A DNA stretch of 64,000 nucleotides from Moraxella haemolytica (GTDB taxonomy: Bacteria; Pseudomonadota; Gammaproteobacteria; Pseudomonadales; Moraxellaceae), in the NCBI RefSeq assembly GCF_030177935.1, contig NZ_CP089974.1, forward strand, positions 1,116,001 to 1,180,000. Direction: 5' to 3'. Below, piece by piece: positions 55,049-64,000 of this stretch (within the stretch, counting starts at the first letter, position 1; each line of letters opens with the position of its first letter). The translations under genes were made by a program, and so were the position numbers. The notes beneath the pieces were generated by a model that was not told the DNA's origin, searched no databases, and worked only from the letters and a program-made list of their open reading frames with translations.

Positions 55049-56617
55049 TCAGCGTGTGGCAATATAGCTCAAAGTCTCATCAAGCACAGCGGTGGCACGG
55101 CTATCATGCCCCACATTAGGGGCGTTGATGATGGCAACCAACACATACCATCTGCCTTGTGTATCCATCACATATCCAGCCAAACTTTTGACATTGTTGA
55201 GCGTGCCTGTCTTGACATAAGCACGACCGATGGCAGGATGGCTAGCATCACGCTCTGCCAAAGACAGCATTGTCCCTGTCTGCCCTGCAATCGGTAATGA
55301 CTCCTTGAACACCTCAAAATTTGGCTGATGATAAGCAAATATCAACAAATCCGCCATCGCACTTGTTGTAATGCCACAATCCCTGCACAATCCAGATGCC
55401 CTGCTCATGATGGGCGGTTGCGTGGTTAAGTGTGTCTGCCACCATTTATTAATGAAGTTAAACGCACGAGAGTAGTCGCTCATCTTAGACTGTCCTGACA
55501 TCGGTATGGATAATGGCAACGATAATGCCACCTGTTCGGTCATGACATTATTAGAGTATTGGTTAATAAGATAAATCTGCTCTGATAGCGGTCTAGATGG
55601 ATAGCTAAGCCATGCAATAGTCGGGCTATCAACATCCGTCTGTATGCGAACATGACCTGAAAATTTAGCATCTAGTGACCGCCAAACACCCTTTACCGCC
55701 TTGAGTGCTAAAGTATCCGAATCAGCAAAAGTTAGCCAATAAGACCGCCTACCACAAGAAGCCCGTGTACCACTTAAGATGGTCAGCTTTGTATCCGTCA
55801 GATGAAATTTGGTGTCGTTTAAGCAACTGGTATGATTAGCAGCGATTTGAGTTGGTGCATCAAAATCATCAAGTGGTGGCAACACTCGCACAGCAGCACT
55901 TTGTGCGTCTGTCGGGGTAAAAGCAATGGCTTTTTTATTACCAATCTGTACCAACTTATCATGCCCTGATGGTAAAACATCAACTTCCACTGTGCCAAAA
56001 TTAACCAAAAAAGCATTCGGTGCAGCATTATAAGCACGAAACCCCTGCCCGTCAAAAGCCTGAATGTCGTATTTAACATTGGTAAAAGCTGAGTTATCAA
56101 TGATGATATCACCATGAATATGGCGTATGCCTTGCTTTTGTACTTGCTCAAGCATGGCAACAAGTCTATCATGCGTCATAGAAGGATCGCCAGAGCCTTT
56201 GATGACCAAATCGCCATACAGCACCCCATTTAATATCACACCCTTAGGATAGATACGAGTAAACCAACGGTGGTTCTCCCCCAAAGTGTGCAGAGCAATC
56301 AAGGTTGTGATGAGCTTTTGGGTGGATGCAGGTGTACGCAGCTTATCGGCACGGTGGCGGACGATTGGAGTATGTCGTCTAATGGCTTGAGTGGGTGTTT
56401 TTGCAATACTAATGCCGTCTAATGGCTCAATCCACAGACTTATCTCTTCGTCAGACAGCCCTGCCGCCATCATCTTAGCTTTGATGGCATGGGGTAGTGC
56501 CTGCTCATGGATATCATCATGAATGCTCTGTATTGATGTATTAGAAATCTCCGATGAATTTGCCAGCCCAACTTGAGCCATCAGCCCAAACGCTGCCACC
56601 AAACATTGACGGTACAT
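55049..56617 (-). CDS. dacB: D-alanyl-D-alanine carboxypeptidase/endopeptidase (PBP4, S13 family)
   Basis: 522 residues with a signal peptide (MYRQCLVAAFGLMAQVGLAN). The three penicillin-binding motifs are SxxK as S98-TQ-K101 in RTPASTQKLITTLIAL, SxN as YSNNVMTEQVAL, and KTG in YVKTGTLNNVKSLAGYV. Between the first two lies the S13 insert domain (GDLVIKGSGDPSMTHDRL, IHGDIIIDNSAF, AYNAAPNAFLVNFG). It trims or cross-cuts peptidoglycan stem peptides in the periplasm. The length is near 480-520, as in DacB. Confidence 0.95.
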   Translation of the reverse strand: MYRQCLVAAFGLMAQVGLANSSEISNTSIQSIHDDIHEQALPHAIKAKMMAAGLSDEEISLWIEPLDGISIAKTPTQAIRRHTPIVRHRADKLRTPASTQKLITTLIALHTLGENHRWFTRIYPKGVILNGVLYGDLVIKGSGDPSMTHDRLVAMLEQVQKQGIRHIHGDIIIDNSAFTNVKYDIQAFDGQGFRAYNAAPNAFLVNFGTVEVDVLPSGHDKLVQIGNKKAIAFTPTDAQSAAVRVLPPLDDFDAPTQIAANHTSCLNDTKFHLTDTKLTILSGTRASCGRRSYWLTFADSDTLALKAVKGVWRSLDAKFSGHVRIQTDVDSPTIAWLSYPSRPLSEQIYLINQYSNNVMTEQVALSLPLSIPMSGQSKMSDYSRAFNFINKWWQTHLTTQPPIMSRASGLCRDCGITTSAMADLLIFAYHQPNFEVFKESLPIAGQTGTMLSLAERDASHPAIGRAYVKTGTLNNVKSLAGYVMDTQGRWYVLVAIINAPNVGHDSRATAVLDETLSYIATR

Positions 56618-56934
56618 ACTCGCTCCATCTTTTTAGTCTATTTCCACAAAACACAGCCCACGCATCCTGTTAATGCCAAGACCCATGCCTTAATCACTGA
56701 TGACAAATAATCATTCCATTTAATGGTTTCTTCTGGCTCAAAATGATTTAGCTTTTGGGCTATTTTCTTGCTCGTTGGCGTGCCATTTTAGCATCAAACT
56801 GGTGATTTTTCGCCAATATCCAACCTGCCAAATCTTAAACCAAAATAGTCATAAAAAACAAAAGATCGCTCATTGTAGAACAATCTTTTGAAAATTGCGG
56901 TTTAACTTATGTAACCAAGTATCACTCAATGACA
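56618..56934. other. Gap of 317 bp between dacB and dcd
   Basis: No gene visible. It must hold the dacB promoter on the minus strand and the end of the dcd transcript. The only structure I see is the weak hairpin at 56859-56890. Confidence 0.5.
56859..56890 (-). terminator. Weak terminator-like hairpin after dcd
   Basis: CAAAAGAT / ATCTTTTG (8 bp) enclosing 16 nt with a partial inner TTGT/ACAA pairing, 45 nt past the dcd stop. Confidence 0.35.
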
Positions 56935-57504
56935 TTAAGTTTTCGGTAATGTAACGCCTGTCTGTCCCTGATATTTACCACCACGGTCTTTATAGGAAGT
57001 TTGACACACCTCATCAGATTGAAAAAATAGCATCTGTGCCACGCCCTCGCCTGCATAGATGCGTGCAGGTAGATTGGTGGTATTACTAAATTCCAAAGTA
57101 ACATGGCCTTCCCATTCAGGCTCTAAGGGTGTAACATTAACGATGATTCCACAGCGTGCATAAGTAGATTTGCCCAAACAGATGGTCAGCACATCTCGTG
57201 GAATCTTAAAATACTCTACCGTACGAGCCAATGCAAATGAGTTTGGCGGAATGATGCATTCATCACCGACAATATCAATAAAACTTTTTTCATCAAAGTT
57301 TTTAGGGTCAACAATGGCGGAATGCACATTAGTAAACACCTTAAACTCATTGGCACAGCGAACATCATAGCCATAGCTTGATGTGCCGTAACTGACGATT
57401 TTATCGCCTTGTTCATTATGGCGGATTTGGTTTGGCTCAAACGGAGCAATCATCTGATGCTCTGTCGCCATTTGACGAATCCAGCGGTCTGACTTGATGG
57501 ACAT
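56935..57504 (-). CDS. dcd: dCTP deaminase
   Basis: A 189-residue trimeric dUTPase-fold enzyme that deaminates dCTP to dUTP for dTMP synthesis. [41 protein letters not shown], the catalytic region [51 protein letters not shown] (with the conserved Glu and Arg) and the C-terminal lid [13 protein letters not shown] are those of the monofunctional Gram-negative Dcd. Confidence 0.97.
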   Translation of the reverse strand: MSIKSDRWIRQMATEHQMIAPFEPNQIRHNEQGDKIVSYGTSSYGYDVRCANEFKVFTNVHSAIVDPKNFDEKSFIDIVGDECIIPPNSFALARTVEYFKIPRDVLTICLGKSTYARCGIIVNVTPLEPEWEGHVTLEFSNTTNLPARIYAGEGVAQMLFFQSDEVCQTSYKDRGGKYQGQTGVTLPKT

Positions 57505-57659
57505 AATGATTTCTCACTTAAAATATTTATTGTAAAATTCTTTGCCTTATGGCTAAAACCACAAACAATACGCTACTAAAAATTTTTGCATTATAAAGGA
57601 TAATGATGACTTAGGCAATTTAAAGTACCGATATTGCATTAGACTTTTTATCAAGCCAA

Positions 57660-58862
57660 TTAAAATATCCGCCCACTTTCTCCTTTATCAAACTTACCAA
57701 TTTGACCATCAATATTGTTAGCGATATGCTCATAATACACCGAAAAGTCATCACCCAATAGCACGCTTGGACTGCCTTTATCCATATTCTCACGGATGCC
57801 TGTGGCAAGCGGAAGCTGTCCCAATAATGGCACTTGATAACGCTTGGCTAGACCCTTGCCGCCATTTTCCCCAAAAATAGCATCTACATGACCACAATTC
57901 GTGCAAGTGTGTAGTGCCATATTCTCCACCACACCAATAACAGGGATATCAGTCTTAAAAAACATTTCCATGCCTTTTTGAGCATCAAGTAAAGCGATGT
58001 GCTGTGGCGTAGTAACAATCACCGCTCCTGTAATCGGAATACGCTGAGCAAGGGTTAACTGAATATCGCCCGTACCAGGCGGCATATCAATAACCAGATA
58101 GTCAAGATGTGGCCAGTTAGTCTGATTGTATAGTTGCATCAAAGCACCTGTCGCCTTGATGCCACGCCATGCCACTGGGGTATTATCACTCTCTAGCAAG
58201 CTACCAATAGAGAGCATAGCAAGCCCATGAGCATCTATTGGTACAAATTGATCGTTTTCAACAGCAGGTTTTACCCCTACCACACCAAGCATATCAGGCA
58301 CAGATGGCCCATAGATGTCGGCATCTAAGATACCTACTCTCTTACCAAGCTTCTGTAAAGCAAGGGCGATATTCACAGTGGTGGTAGATTTACCCACACC
58401 CCCCTTGCCAGATGCCACAACAATGATATGGCGAATGCGTGGATGCACAGCGATATCAGACTGCCTAGAGACGGATTTGGTGGGTGTAGATTGCTCTGAC
58501 ATGGCATCACTGCCATCTTGAACACTGTTATTGGGATTAAAATTCTGCACACCCGTCTTTTGCTGACCACTGATATCTATTTTTGTGCCAGTTGGGGCAA
58601 CTTTATCAGACAAAACAACATTAAGATTTACCTCCCCAACACCAATTAGATGCAGTCTGCTCCTTAGGTCGTGATACACCTTTTCAAGCTCGGCTTGGTT
58701 GGCATTTTTATGCACTTTTAGGGTTAGGTTTAGTGTATCGCCACTTAGCTCATGACCATCTATATAAGTCGCCAACGACTGCTCATATAAAGTAAATTCA
58801 CTCATCACTTTATTAATATCAGTCATGCTGATGGTTGTTTTCTTTTTAAAGGGATTAAACAT
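57660..58862 (-). CDS. mrp: Iron-sulfur cluster carrier ATPase Mrp (ApbC/NBP35 family)
   Basis: 400 residues. The N-terminal MIP18/DUF59-like domain (about 12-85) is followed by a linker of about 50 residues. The deviant Walker A P-loop is ASGKGGVGKSTTTVN (150-164), with DADIYGPSVPDMLG, DMPPGTGDIQLTLAQRIP and the cluster-binding CTNC in HTCTNCGHVDAIFG. It loads Fe-S clusters onto apoproteins as a homodimer. The linker between the two domains is longer than in E. coli Mrp. Confidence 0.95.
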   Translation of the reverse strand: MFNPFKKKTTISMTDINKVMSEFTLYEQSLATYIDGHELSGDTLNLTLKVHKNANQAELEKVYHDLRSRLHLIGVGEVNLNVVLSDKVAPTGTKIDISGQQKTGVQNFNPNNSVQDGSDAMSEQSTPTKSVSRQSDIAVHPRIRHIIVVASGKGGVGKSTTTVNIALALQKLGKRVGILDADIYGPSVPDMLGVVGVKPAVENDQFVPIDAHGLAMLSIGSLLESDNTPVAWRGIKATGALMQLYNQTNWPHLDYLVIDMPPGTGDIQLTLAQRIPITGAVIVTTPQHIALLDAQKGMEMFFKTDIPVIGVVENMALHTCTNCGHVDAIFGENGGKGLAKRYQVPLLGQLPLATGIRENMDKGSPSVLLGDDFSVYYEHIANNIDGQIGKFDKGESGRIF

Positions 58863-59170
58863 GGTATCTTATTGGTTATGGATTGGTATCAATGTTAGTT
58901 AGCGTATGTTTTTGGCAAAACCGCCATATGATAGACTTACTTTATTGTAGCATGATTTTATTAGGTCATACATTGCTTTTATCAAAATCAACCAAATAAC
59001 CCATCAGCCCTAAGCTTTGGTCTATGTCGCCATATAAAACATCCAAACAAGCATGACTGAAACCATCTAAGCGATTTACGAACAGCCCAACAAAGATATC
59101 GTTTAATTTTATAAGAAAAAATCAGCAGAACATCCAATTTTTGCCAAAAATTTGATAGAATAGGCTTTTT
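58863..59170. other. Divergent gap of 308 bp between mrp and queA
   Basis: No gene or strong hairpin seen; it must carry the promoters of both genes. I specifically looked for a preQ1-type aptamer before queA and saw none. Confidence 0.5.
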
Positions 59171-60235
59171 ATGAAAACAAAACTCATGACCACGCCACTA
59201 CTGACCGCCGATTTTGATTACCATTTACCTGACGAACTCATCGCTCGTTATCCGCTCGCTATGCGTTCAGCTTCTCGCCTGCTTCATGTGCAAGGCAACA
59301 GACGCACGGATTTGGCATTCACCGATTTGCCCAGCCTATTAAATAAAGGCGACTTGCTTGTGTTAAACGACACTAAAGTGATGAAGGCTCGGCTATTTGG
59401 CATTAAGGATACAGGTGGTGCGGTGGAGGTGCTTATTGAACGCATCACCAATCATGAGCAACGCATCGCTCACGGTCATGTTCGCTCTAGTCGTGCCCTA
59501 AAACTTGGGCAGACAGTCAGTTTGGCGGACGGCAACATAACAGCCACCATGTGTGGACGAAACAAAAACTTATTCATCTTGCAGTTTAATGCACCGATTT
59601 TACCAGACTTGGAACGCTATGGGCAGATGCCTATTCCGCCTTATTTTGAACGCAAAGCCGACCAAGATGATGACACTCGTTATCAAACGGTATTTTATGA
59701 CCCTGCCAAAGCGGCCAGTGTTGCTGCACCAACCGCAAGCCTACATTTTGATGAAAAAGTGCTAAATGAATTAAAAAATCAAGGTGTTAAGATTGCCTTT
59801 GTAACGCTTCAAGTTGGTGCAGGTACTTTTACTCCTGTTAAAGCAGAGAATCTATCAGAGCATATCATGCACGCTGAATACGCTCACTTGCCACAAGCAA
59901 CCGCCAATCAAATCAATGAAACCAAGGCAAATGGTGGGAAAATCATCGCTGCAGGCACGACCGTTGCTCGTACGCTAGAGACCGCCCATCTACATCGTGT
60001 AGATGGCAAACTGACCGAGTTTAGTGGTGATACACAAATTTTTATTTATCCGCCTTATCACTTTGGTGTGGTGGATAGATTGATTACCAATTTTCATCTA
60101 CCCAAATCCACCCTGCTGATGCTTGTGTCTGCCTTTGCTGGCACTGACAACATCAAACAAGCTTATGCTCATGCCATCAGTGAGCGTTATCGCTTTTTTA
60201 GCTATGGCGATGCAATGTTACTGGATAAAAACTAA
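59171..60235 (+). CDS. queA: S-adenosylmethionine:tRNA ribosyltransferase-isomerase QueA
   Basis: 354 residues. It transfers and isomerises the ribosyl of SAM to make epoxyqueuosine at G34. DFDYHLPDELIARYPL, LLVLNDTKVMKARLFGIK, GAVEVLIERI, GQMPIPPYFER, DDTRYQTVFYDPAKAASVAAPTASLHFDEKVL and the FVTLQVGAGTFTPVKAENLSEHIMHAEY block are canonical. The ATG at 59171 has AGG 6 nt upstream; an ATG five codons later is less supported. It precedes tgt by 114 bp, forming the classic queuosine pair. Confidence 0.97.
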   Translation: MKTKLMTTPLLTADFDYHLPDELIARYPLAMRSASRLLHVQGNRRTDLAFTDLPSLLNKGDLLVLNDTKVMKARLFGIKDTGGAVEVLIERITNHEQRIAHGHVRSSRALKLGQTVSLADGNITATMCGRNKNLFILQFNAPILPDLERYGQMPIPPYFERKADQDDDTRYQTVFYDPAKAASVAAPTASLHFDEKVLNELKNQGVKIAFVTLQVGAGTFTPVKAENLSEHIMHAEYAHLPQATANQINETKANGGKIIAAGTTVARTLETAHLHRVDGKLTEFSGDTQIFIYPPYHFGVVDRLITNFHLPKSTLLMLVSAFAGTDNIKQAYAHAISERYRFFSYGDAMLLDKN

Positions 60236-60277
60236 CACAAGACCGATAGGCAAAATAACAGGTTTTTATTATGATGA

Positions 60278-61483
<1,206 letters not shown>

Positions 61484-61522
61484 TTACAAAATATCGGCAA
61501 ACTCAACTTCTTAAAACCAGAT

Positions 61523-61555
61523 AAAAACACACGCCCAATAAAGCGTGTGTTTTTT
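61523..61555. terminator. Terminator between tgt and the metS-like gene
   Basis: A 12-bp stem AAAAACACACGC / GCGTGTGTTTTT with an 8-nt loop, 40 nt past the tgt stop; it is symmetrical and serves both convergent units. Confidence 0.9.
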
Positions 61556-61586
61556 AACTGAGTGAGCCACTCACCAACTTGGCAAA

Positions 61587-61712
61587 TTACTCACTTGGTA
61601 CTTCATCCATATCAATATCAGGGTTTTTTATCAAATGGATGGCGGATAAAATCAAGCCACCCCAAATAGCAGCCAATGCTATTATCATGATAATTAAAGC
61701 TGTGCTATTCAT
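61587..61712 (-). CDS. MetS-type small subunit of an NSS sodium symporter
   Basis: 41 residues, below usual ORF cutoffs. The sequence opens MNSTALIIMIIALAAIWGGL, a single transmembrane helix, and ends with a short acidic tail (NPDIDMDEVPSE). This is the shape and the W-G-G-L pattern of the methionine/alanine importer small subunit (MetS) known from Corynebacterium MetPS. The ATG overlaps the end of the transporter gene by 8 nt and has GGGAG at 6-nt spacing. It is needed in MetPS for transport, which suggests the same here. Confidence 0.85.
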   Translation of the reverse strand: MNSTALIIMIIALAAIWGGLILSAIHLIKNPDIDMDEVPSE

Positions 61713-63213
61713 AATAATCTCCCTTTTGTTCGCCATGAGAACTATGTCCACGAGCTTTTGTTAGTAGCATTGCCCCGATAGCAAAGATTGCTACCACACC
61801 CCAACCAAAGATAAGTTGCGTGATGAAGTTATAGCTATCATAACCTTCGGTCAGCAGTGATTTTAGGCTAAGTACCAACGCAGCAATCAATGAGATTGGC
61901 GTAATTACAGTTAATACAAACGACCAACCTGCACCCACTTTGACACTTGAAATACCATTGATGTGGCGGATAAGTTTATCAAGCAAACCACGGTTTAGCC
62001 AAGTTACCCAGATGATTGACAAAATCGCACCAAACACCACGCCAATATTATTGGCAAAATGATCGATGATATCAACAAAGGTAATCGCCGTCTTAGTTGA
62101 AAACAGTACAATAGAAATGATTGCCGAAATGCCACCAACGATGGTAACGGCTTTTTTGTGCGACCAACCAAATTTATCTTCAACCGCAGAGATTGGCACT
62201 TGAATAATACTTGCCATCGAGGTCAGACCTGCTACAAATAGCGAAGCAAAGAACAACACGCCGATAATCGTGCCAGCATCACCCATGCTTGAGATGATTT
62301 TTGGGAAAGCCACGAAAGCCAAGCCAATACCGCCAGAGACAACTTCTGCCACAGGCTTGCCTGATGCCGCCGCCATAAAGCCAAGCACCGAGAAAATACC
62401 AATACCCGCTAAGATTTCAAATGATGAGTTGGCAAAACCAACCATCAGTCCAGAACCTGTCAGGTTGGCGTTCTTTTTTAGGTATGATGAGTAAGTTACC
62501 ATAATACCAAAGCCGATAGACATTGAAAAGAACACATGACCATAAGCCGCAAGCCATACTTTTGGGTTTGCCATCGCCGCCCAGTTTGGTGTAAAGAAGG
62601 TATTAAGACCCTCAACTGCACCTGGCAGACGCACCGCTTGAATCACCATAATGGCAAACATAACAACAAGCAATGGAATAAAAATCTTATTAACCAGCTC
62701 AACGCCTTTTCTGATACCACCATACATGATGAATAGCACAATTGCCCACACCACCACAACGCCAATGAATAGGCTTGGCACAAAGGTAAAATCTAACCCT
62801 GAGCCGTTTTGTAGATAGTGATTAAAAAAGAAACTTTCTGTATCTTCGCCCCACGCTTGGCTAAATGAGTACAGGGTATATTGACCTGCCCAGCTAAGCA
62901 CGCTAGCATAATAAATACCAATGACAGAGCAGACCAATACTTGCCACCAACCCACGCCTTCGGCAGATTTTACCATGCGTCCATAAGCGGTTGGCGGTGC
63001 ACCACGGTACTTTTGCCCAACCACATAATCCAAAAACAATAGTGGGAAACCTGCTGTCGCTAAGGCAATCAAATACGGAATAAAAAACGCACCACCACCA
63101 TTTTCATAAGAAACATACGGAAAACGCCAAATATTCCCTAAGCCGACTGCCGAACCAATGGCAGCCAAAATAAATCCAGAGCGTGCCGACCAACTTTCTC
63201 GTTGCACAGACAT
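61705..63213 (-). CDS. Sodium-dependent NSS-family transporter (MetP-like)
   Basis: 502 residues, 11-12 helices, SLC6/LeuT fold. The opening SWSARSGFILAAIGSAVGLGNIWRFPYVSYENGGGAFFIPYL holds the TM1 sodium site and unwound segment. YGHVFFSMSIGFGIMVTYSSYL (TM6 region) and GLAFVAFPKIISSMGD follow. It imports amino acids with sodium; the small MetS-like partner encoded at its 3' end points to methionine or alanine, which is inference. The AAGGAGAG ribosome site supports the start. Confidence 0.92.
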   Translation of the reverse strand: MSVQRESWSARSGFILAAIGSAVGLGNIWRFPYVSYENGGGAFFIPYLIALATAGFPLLFLDYVVGQKYRGAPPTAYGRMVKSAEGVGWWQVLVCSVIGIYYASVLSWAGQYTLYSFSQAWGEDTESFFFNHYLQNGSGLDFTFVPSLFIGVVVVWAIVLFIMYGGIRKGVELVNKIFIPLLVVMFAIMVIQAVRLPGAVEGLNTFFTPNWAAMANPKVWLAAYGHVFFSMSIGFGIMVTYSSYLKKNANLTGSGLMVGFANSSFEILAGIGIFSVLGFMAAASGKPVAEVVSGGIGLAFVAFPKIISSMGDAGTIIGVLFFASLFVAGLTSMASIIQVPISAVEDKFGWSHKKAVTIVGGISAIISIVLFSTKTAITFVDIIDHFANNIGVVFGAILSIIWVTWLNRGLLDKLIRHINGISSVKVGAGWSFVLTVITPISLIAALVLSLKSLLTEGYDSYNFITQLIFGWGVVAIFAIGAMLLTKARGHSSHGEQKGDYYE

Positions 63214-63374
63214 AAACTCTCCTTATCTGTTTATCATTTTTCATCGTCATGGCACAATCAGCCCAACGATCACTGATTACTTACCTATTAATTAACAACC
63301 TTACAAATATATCTTGCAGTATTGTTGCTATAATAGTTTGATTTATTAATAAACAAAAGTCAAATAAAATAAAA

Positions 63375-63411
63375 TACAAAAACCCCTAGCTAAAAGTTAT
63401 GGGTTTTTGTA
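63375..63411 (-). terminator. Terminator of lpxA
   Basis: An 11-bp stem TACAAAAACCC / GGGTTTTTGTA with a 15-nt loop, 14 nt beyond the lpxA stop on the minus strand. Confidence 0.75.
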
Positions 63412-63424
63412 TCAACGGATTAAA

Positions 63425-64000
63425 TTAGCGAGTTAAGCCTCGCTGACTATTTTGTAGAGAGTTGATAAACAGCTGAACCTTAGGTTCATGAACGACCAGC
63501 TTTTGTAATTCATCTAATGCCTGCCCACGAATCAGACCTGAGCGAAATACCACCCGATAAGCATCGTCTAGTATTTTAATCGTCTCGGCACTCCAGCCTT
63601 TTCTACGCATACCCTCTTTATTGATGCCATGCGTCTTAGCAGGATTGCCCAAAACCATCGTAAATGCCGCCACATCTTTTAAGACGAGACTTGCACCACC
63701 AATCATACTATAATCATCGATACGGCAAAACTGATGGATACCTGACTGACCACCGATAATCACATAATGACCAATATGGCTATGCCCTGCCACACCAACA
63801 TTATTAGCAAGCACATTATGATCACCCACCACACAATCATGAGCGATGTGCGTATTGACCATAAATAGATTATGGCTACCAATCTTAGTTAAGCCACGAT
63901 CTTGAACCGTACCACGATGAAAGGTGCAAGACTCTCTGATGCAATTATAATCTCCGATTTCCAGATAAGTCGTCTCGCCTGCATATTTTAAATCTTGCGG
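63425..64000 (-). CDS. lpxA: UDP-N-acetylglucosamine acyltransferase LpxA (C-terminal 191 residues; runs off the right edge)
   Basis: The frame continues to the window edge, so the ATG near 63862 is not the start. Hexapeptide-repeat left-handed beta-helix: YLEIGDYNCIRESCTFHRGT, then GSHNLFMVNTHIAHDCVVG, whose second His of HIAH is the catalytic base (H125 in E. coli). GGQSGIHQFCRIDDYSMIGG and the helical C-terminus GMRRKGWSAETIKILDDAYRV to NSQRGLTR follow. It performs the first acylation of lipid A. It would normally be in a lpxD-fabZ-lpxA cluster, which is outside the window. Confidence 0.96.
   Translation of the reverse strand, partial: PQDLKYAGETTYLEIGDYNCIRESCTFHRGTVQDRGLTKIGSHNLFMVNTHIAHDCVVGDHNVLANNVGVAGHSHIGHYVIIGGQSGIHQFCRIDDYSMIGGASLVLKDVAAFTMVLGNPAKTHGINKEGMRRKGWSAETIKILDDAYRVVFRSGLIRGQALDELQKLVVHEPKVQLFINSLQNSQRGLTR

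Noticed and set aside
59100-59170. preQ1 riboswitch in front of queA
   Set aside because: No C-rich hairpin plus A-rich tail pattern, and queA/tgt act after preQ1 synthesis in a queuosine-making organism.

Overview
The window is a compact, A+T-rich (about 40% G+C by eye) gammaproteobacterial chromosome segment. Its gene content points to the Moraxellaceae, most likely Moraxella: the giant 180-kDa-type NAD-glutamate dehydrogenase, the AcrAB-OprM-type RND operon with a lipoprotein outer-membrane factor, MetZ, RsmJ, the LptABC/Kds cluster and a UbiA-UppP-TsaB run. This assignment is inferred from gene content and protein character, not from a database search. It is almost entirely housekeeping sequence; I see no prophage, transposase, integrase or CRISPR array.

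Layout. 1-1560: edge of an unknown acidic protein and the ribosomal oxygenase RoxA. 1575-6446 (minus): mnmG, then a type II restriction-modification cassette (m5C methyltransferase plus a restriction enzyme gene cut by an in-frame stop), then an AEC transporter, packed like one operon. 6644-20093: NAD-GDH, xseA, gpmI-ctpA, a UDG-superfamily protein, ompW and uvrB. 20330-26473 (plus): rubredoxin coupled to an alpha/beta hydrolase, a FAH-family enzyme, purD, an ABC1/UbiB-type kinase and ppk2. 26635-31689 (minus): [2Fe-2S] ferredoxin and nrdB, a Sel1-repeat protein, metZ and ilvE. 31903-33194 (plus): the split ThrE-type exporter. 33312-39487 (minus): acrA-acrB-oprM efflux operon. 39973-40194: tRNA-Cys and tRNA-Leu. 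40314-41839 (minus): a possible HolD (psi) homologue coupled to an M15-type peptidase lipoprotein. 42652-43233: rlpA. 43368-48508 (minus): kdsD-kdsC-lptC-lptA-lptB and radA. 48750-54037 (minus): ffh, then tsaB-uppP-rsmJ-small membrane protein-ubiA. 54107-64000: a CcsA-like membrane protein, dacB, dcd, mrp, queA-tgt, an NSS sodium symporter with its 41-residue MetS-type subunit, and the partial lpxA.

Functional themes are envelope biogenesis (lptABC, kdsCD, lpxA, uppP, dacB, rlpA, acrAB-oprM), tRNA modification (mnmG, queA, tgt, tsaB), DNA maintenance (uvrB, radA, xseA, UDG-like, possible holD) and nucleotide supply (nrdB, dcd, purD).

The least expected signals lie between genes. Ahead of ompW there is a complete promoter, hairpin and intrinsic-terminator unit of about 77 nt, which would be either a small RNA or a leader attenuator. 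Upstream of nrdB there is a tandem pair of sites with the architecture of NrdR boxes. In the restriction enzyme gene a stop codon is followed immediately by a perfect 14-bp inverted repeat. A roughly 800-bp AT-rich gap before rlpA carries two DnaA-box-like words.
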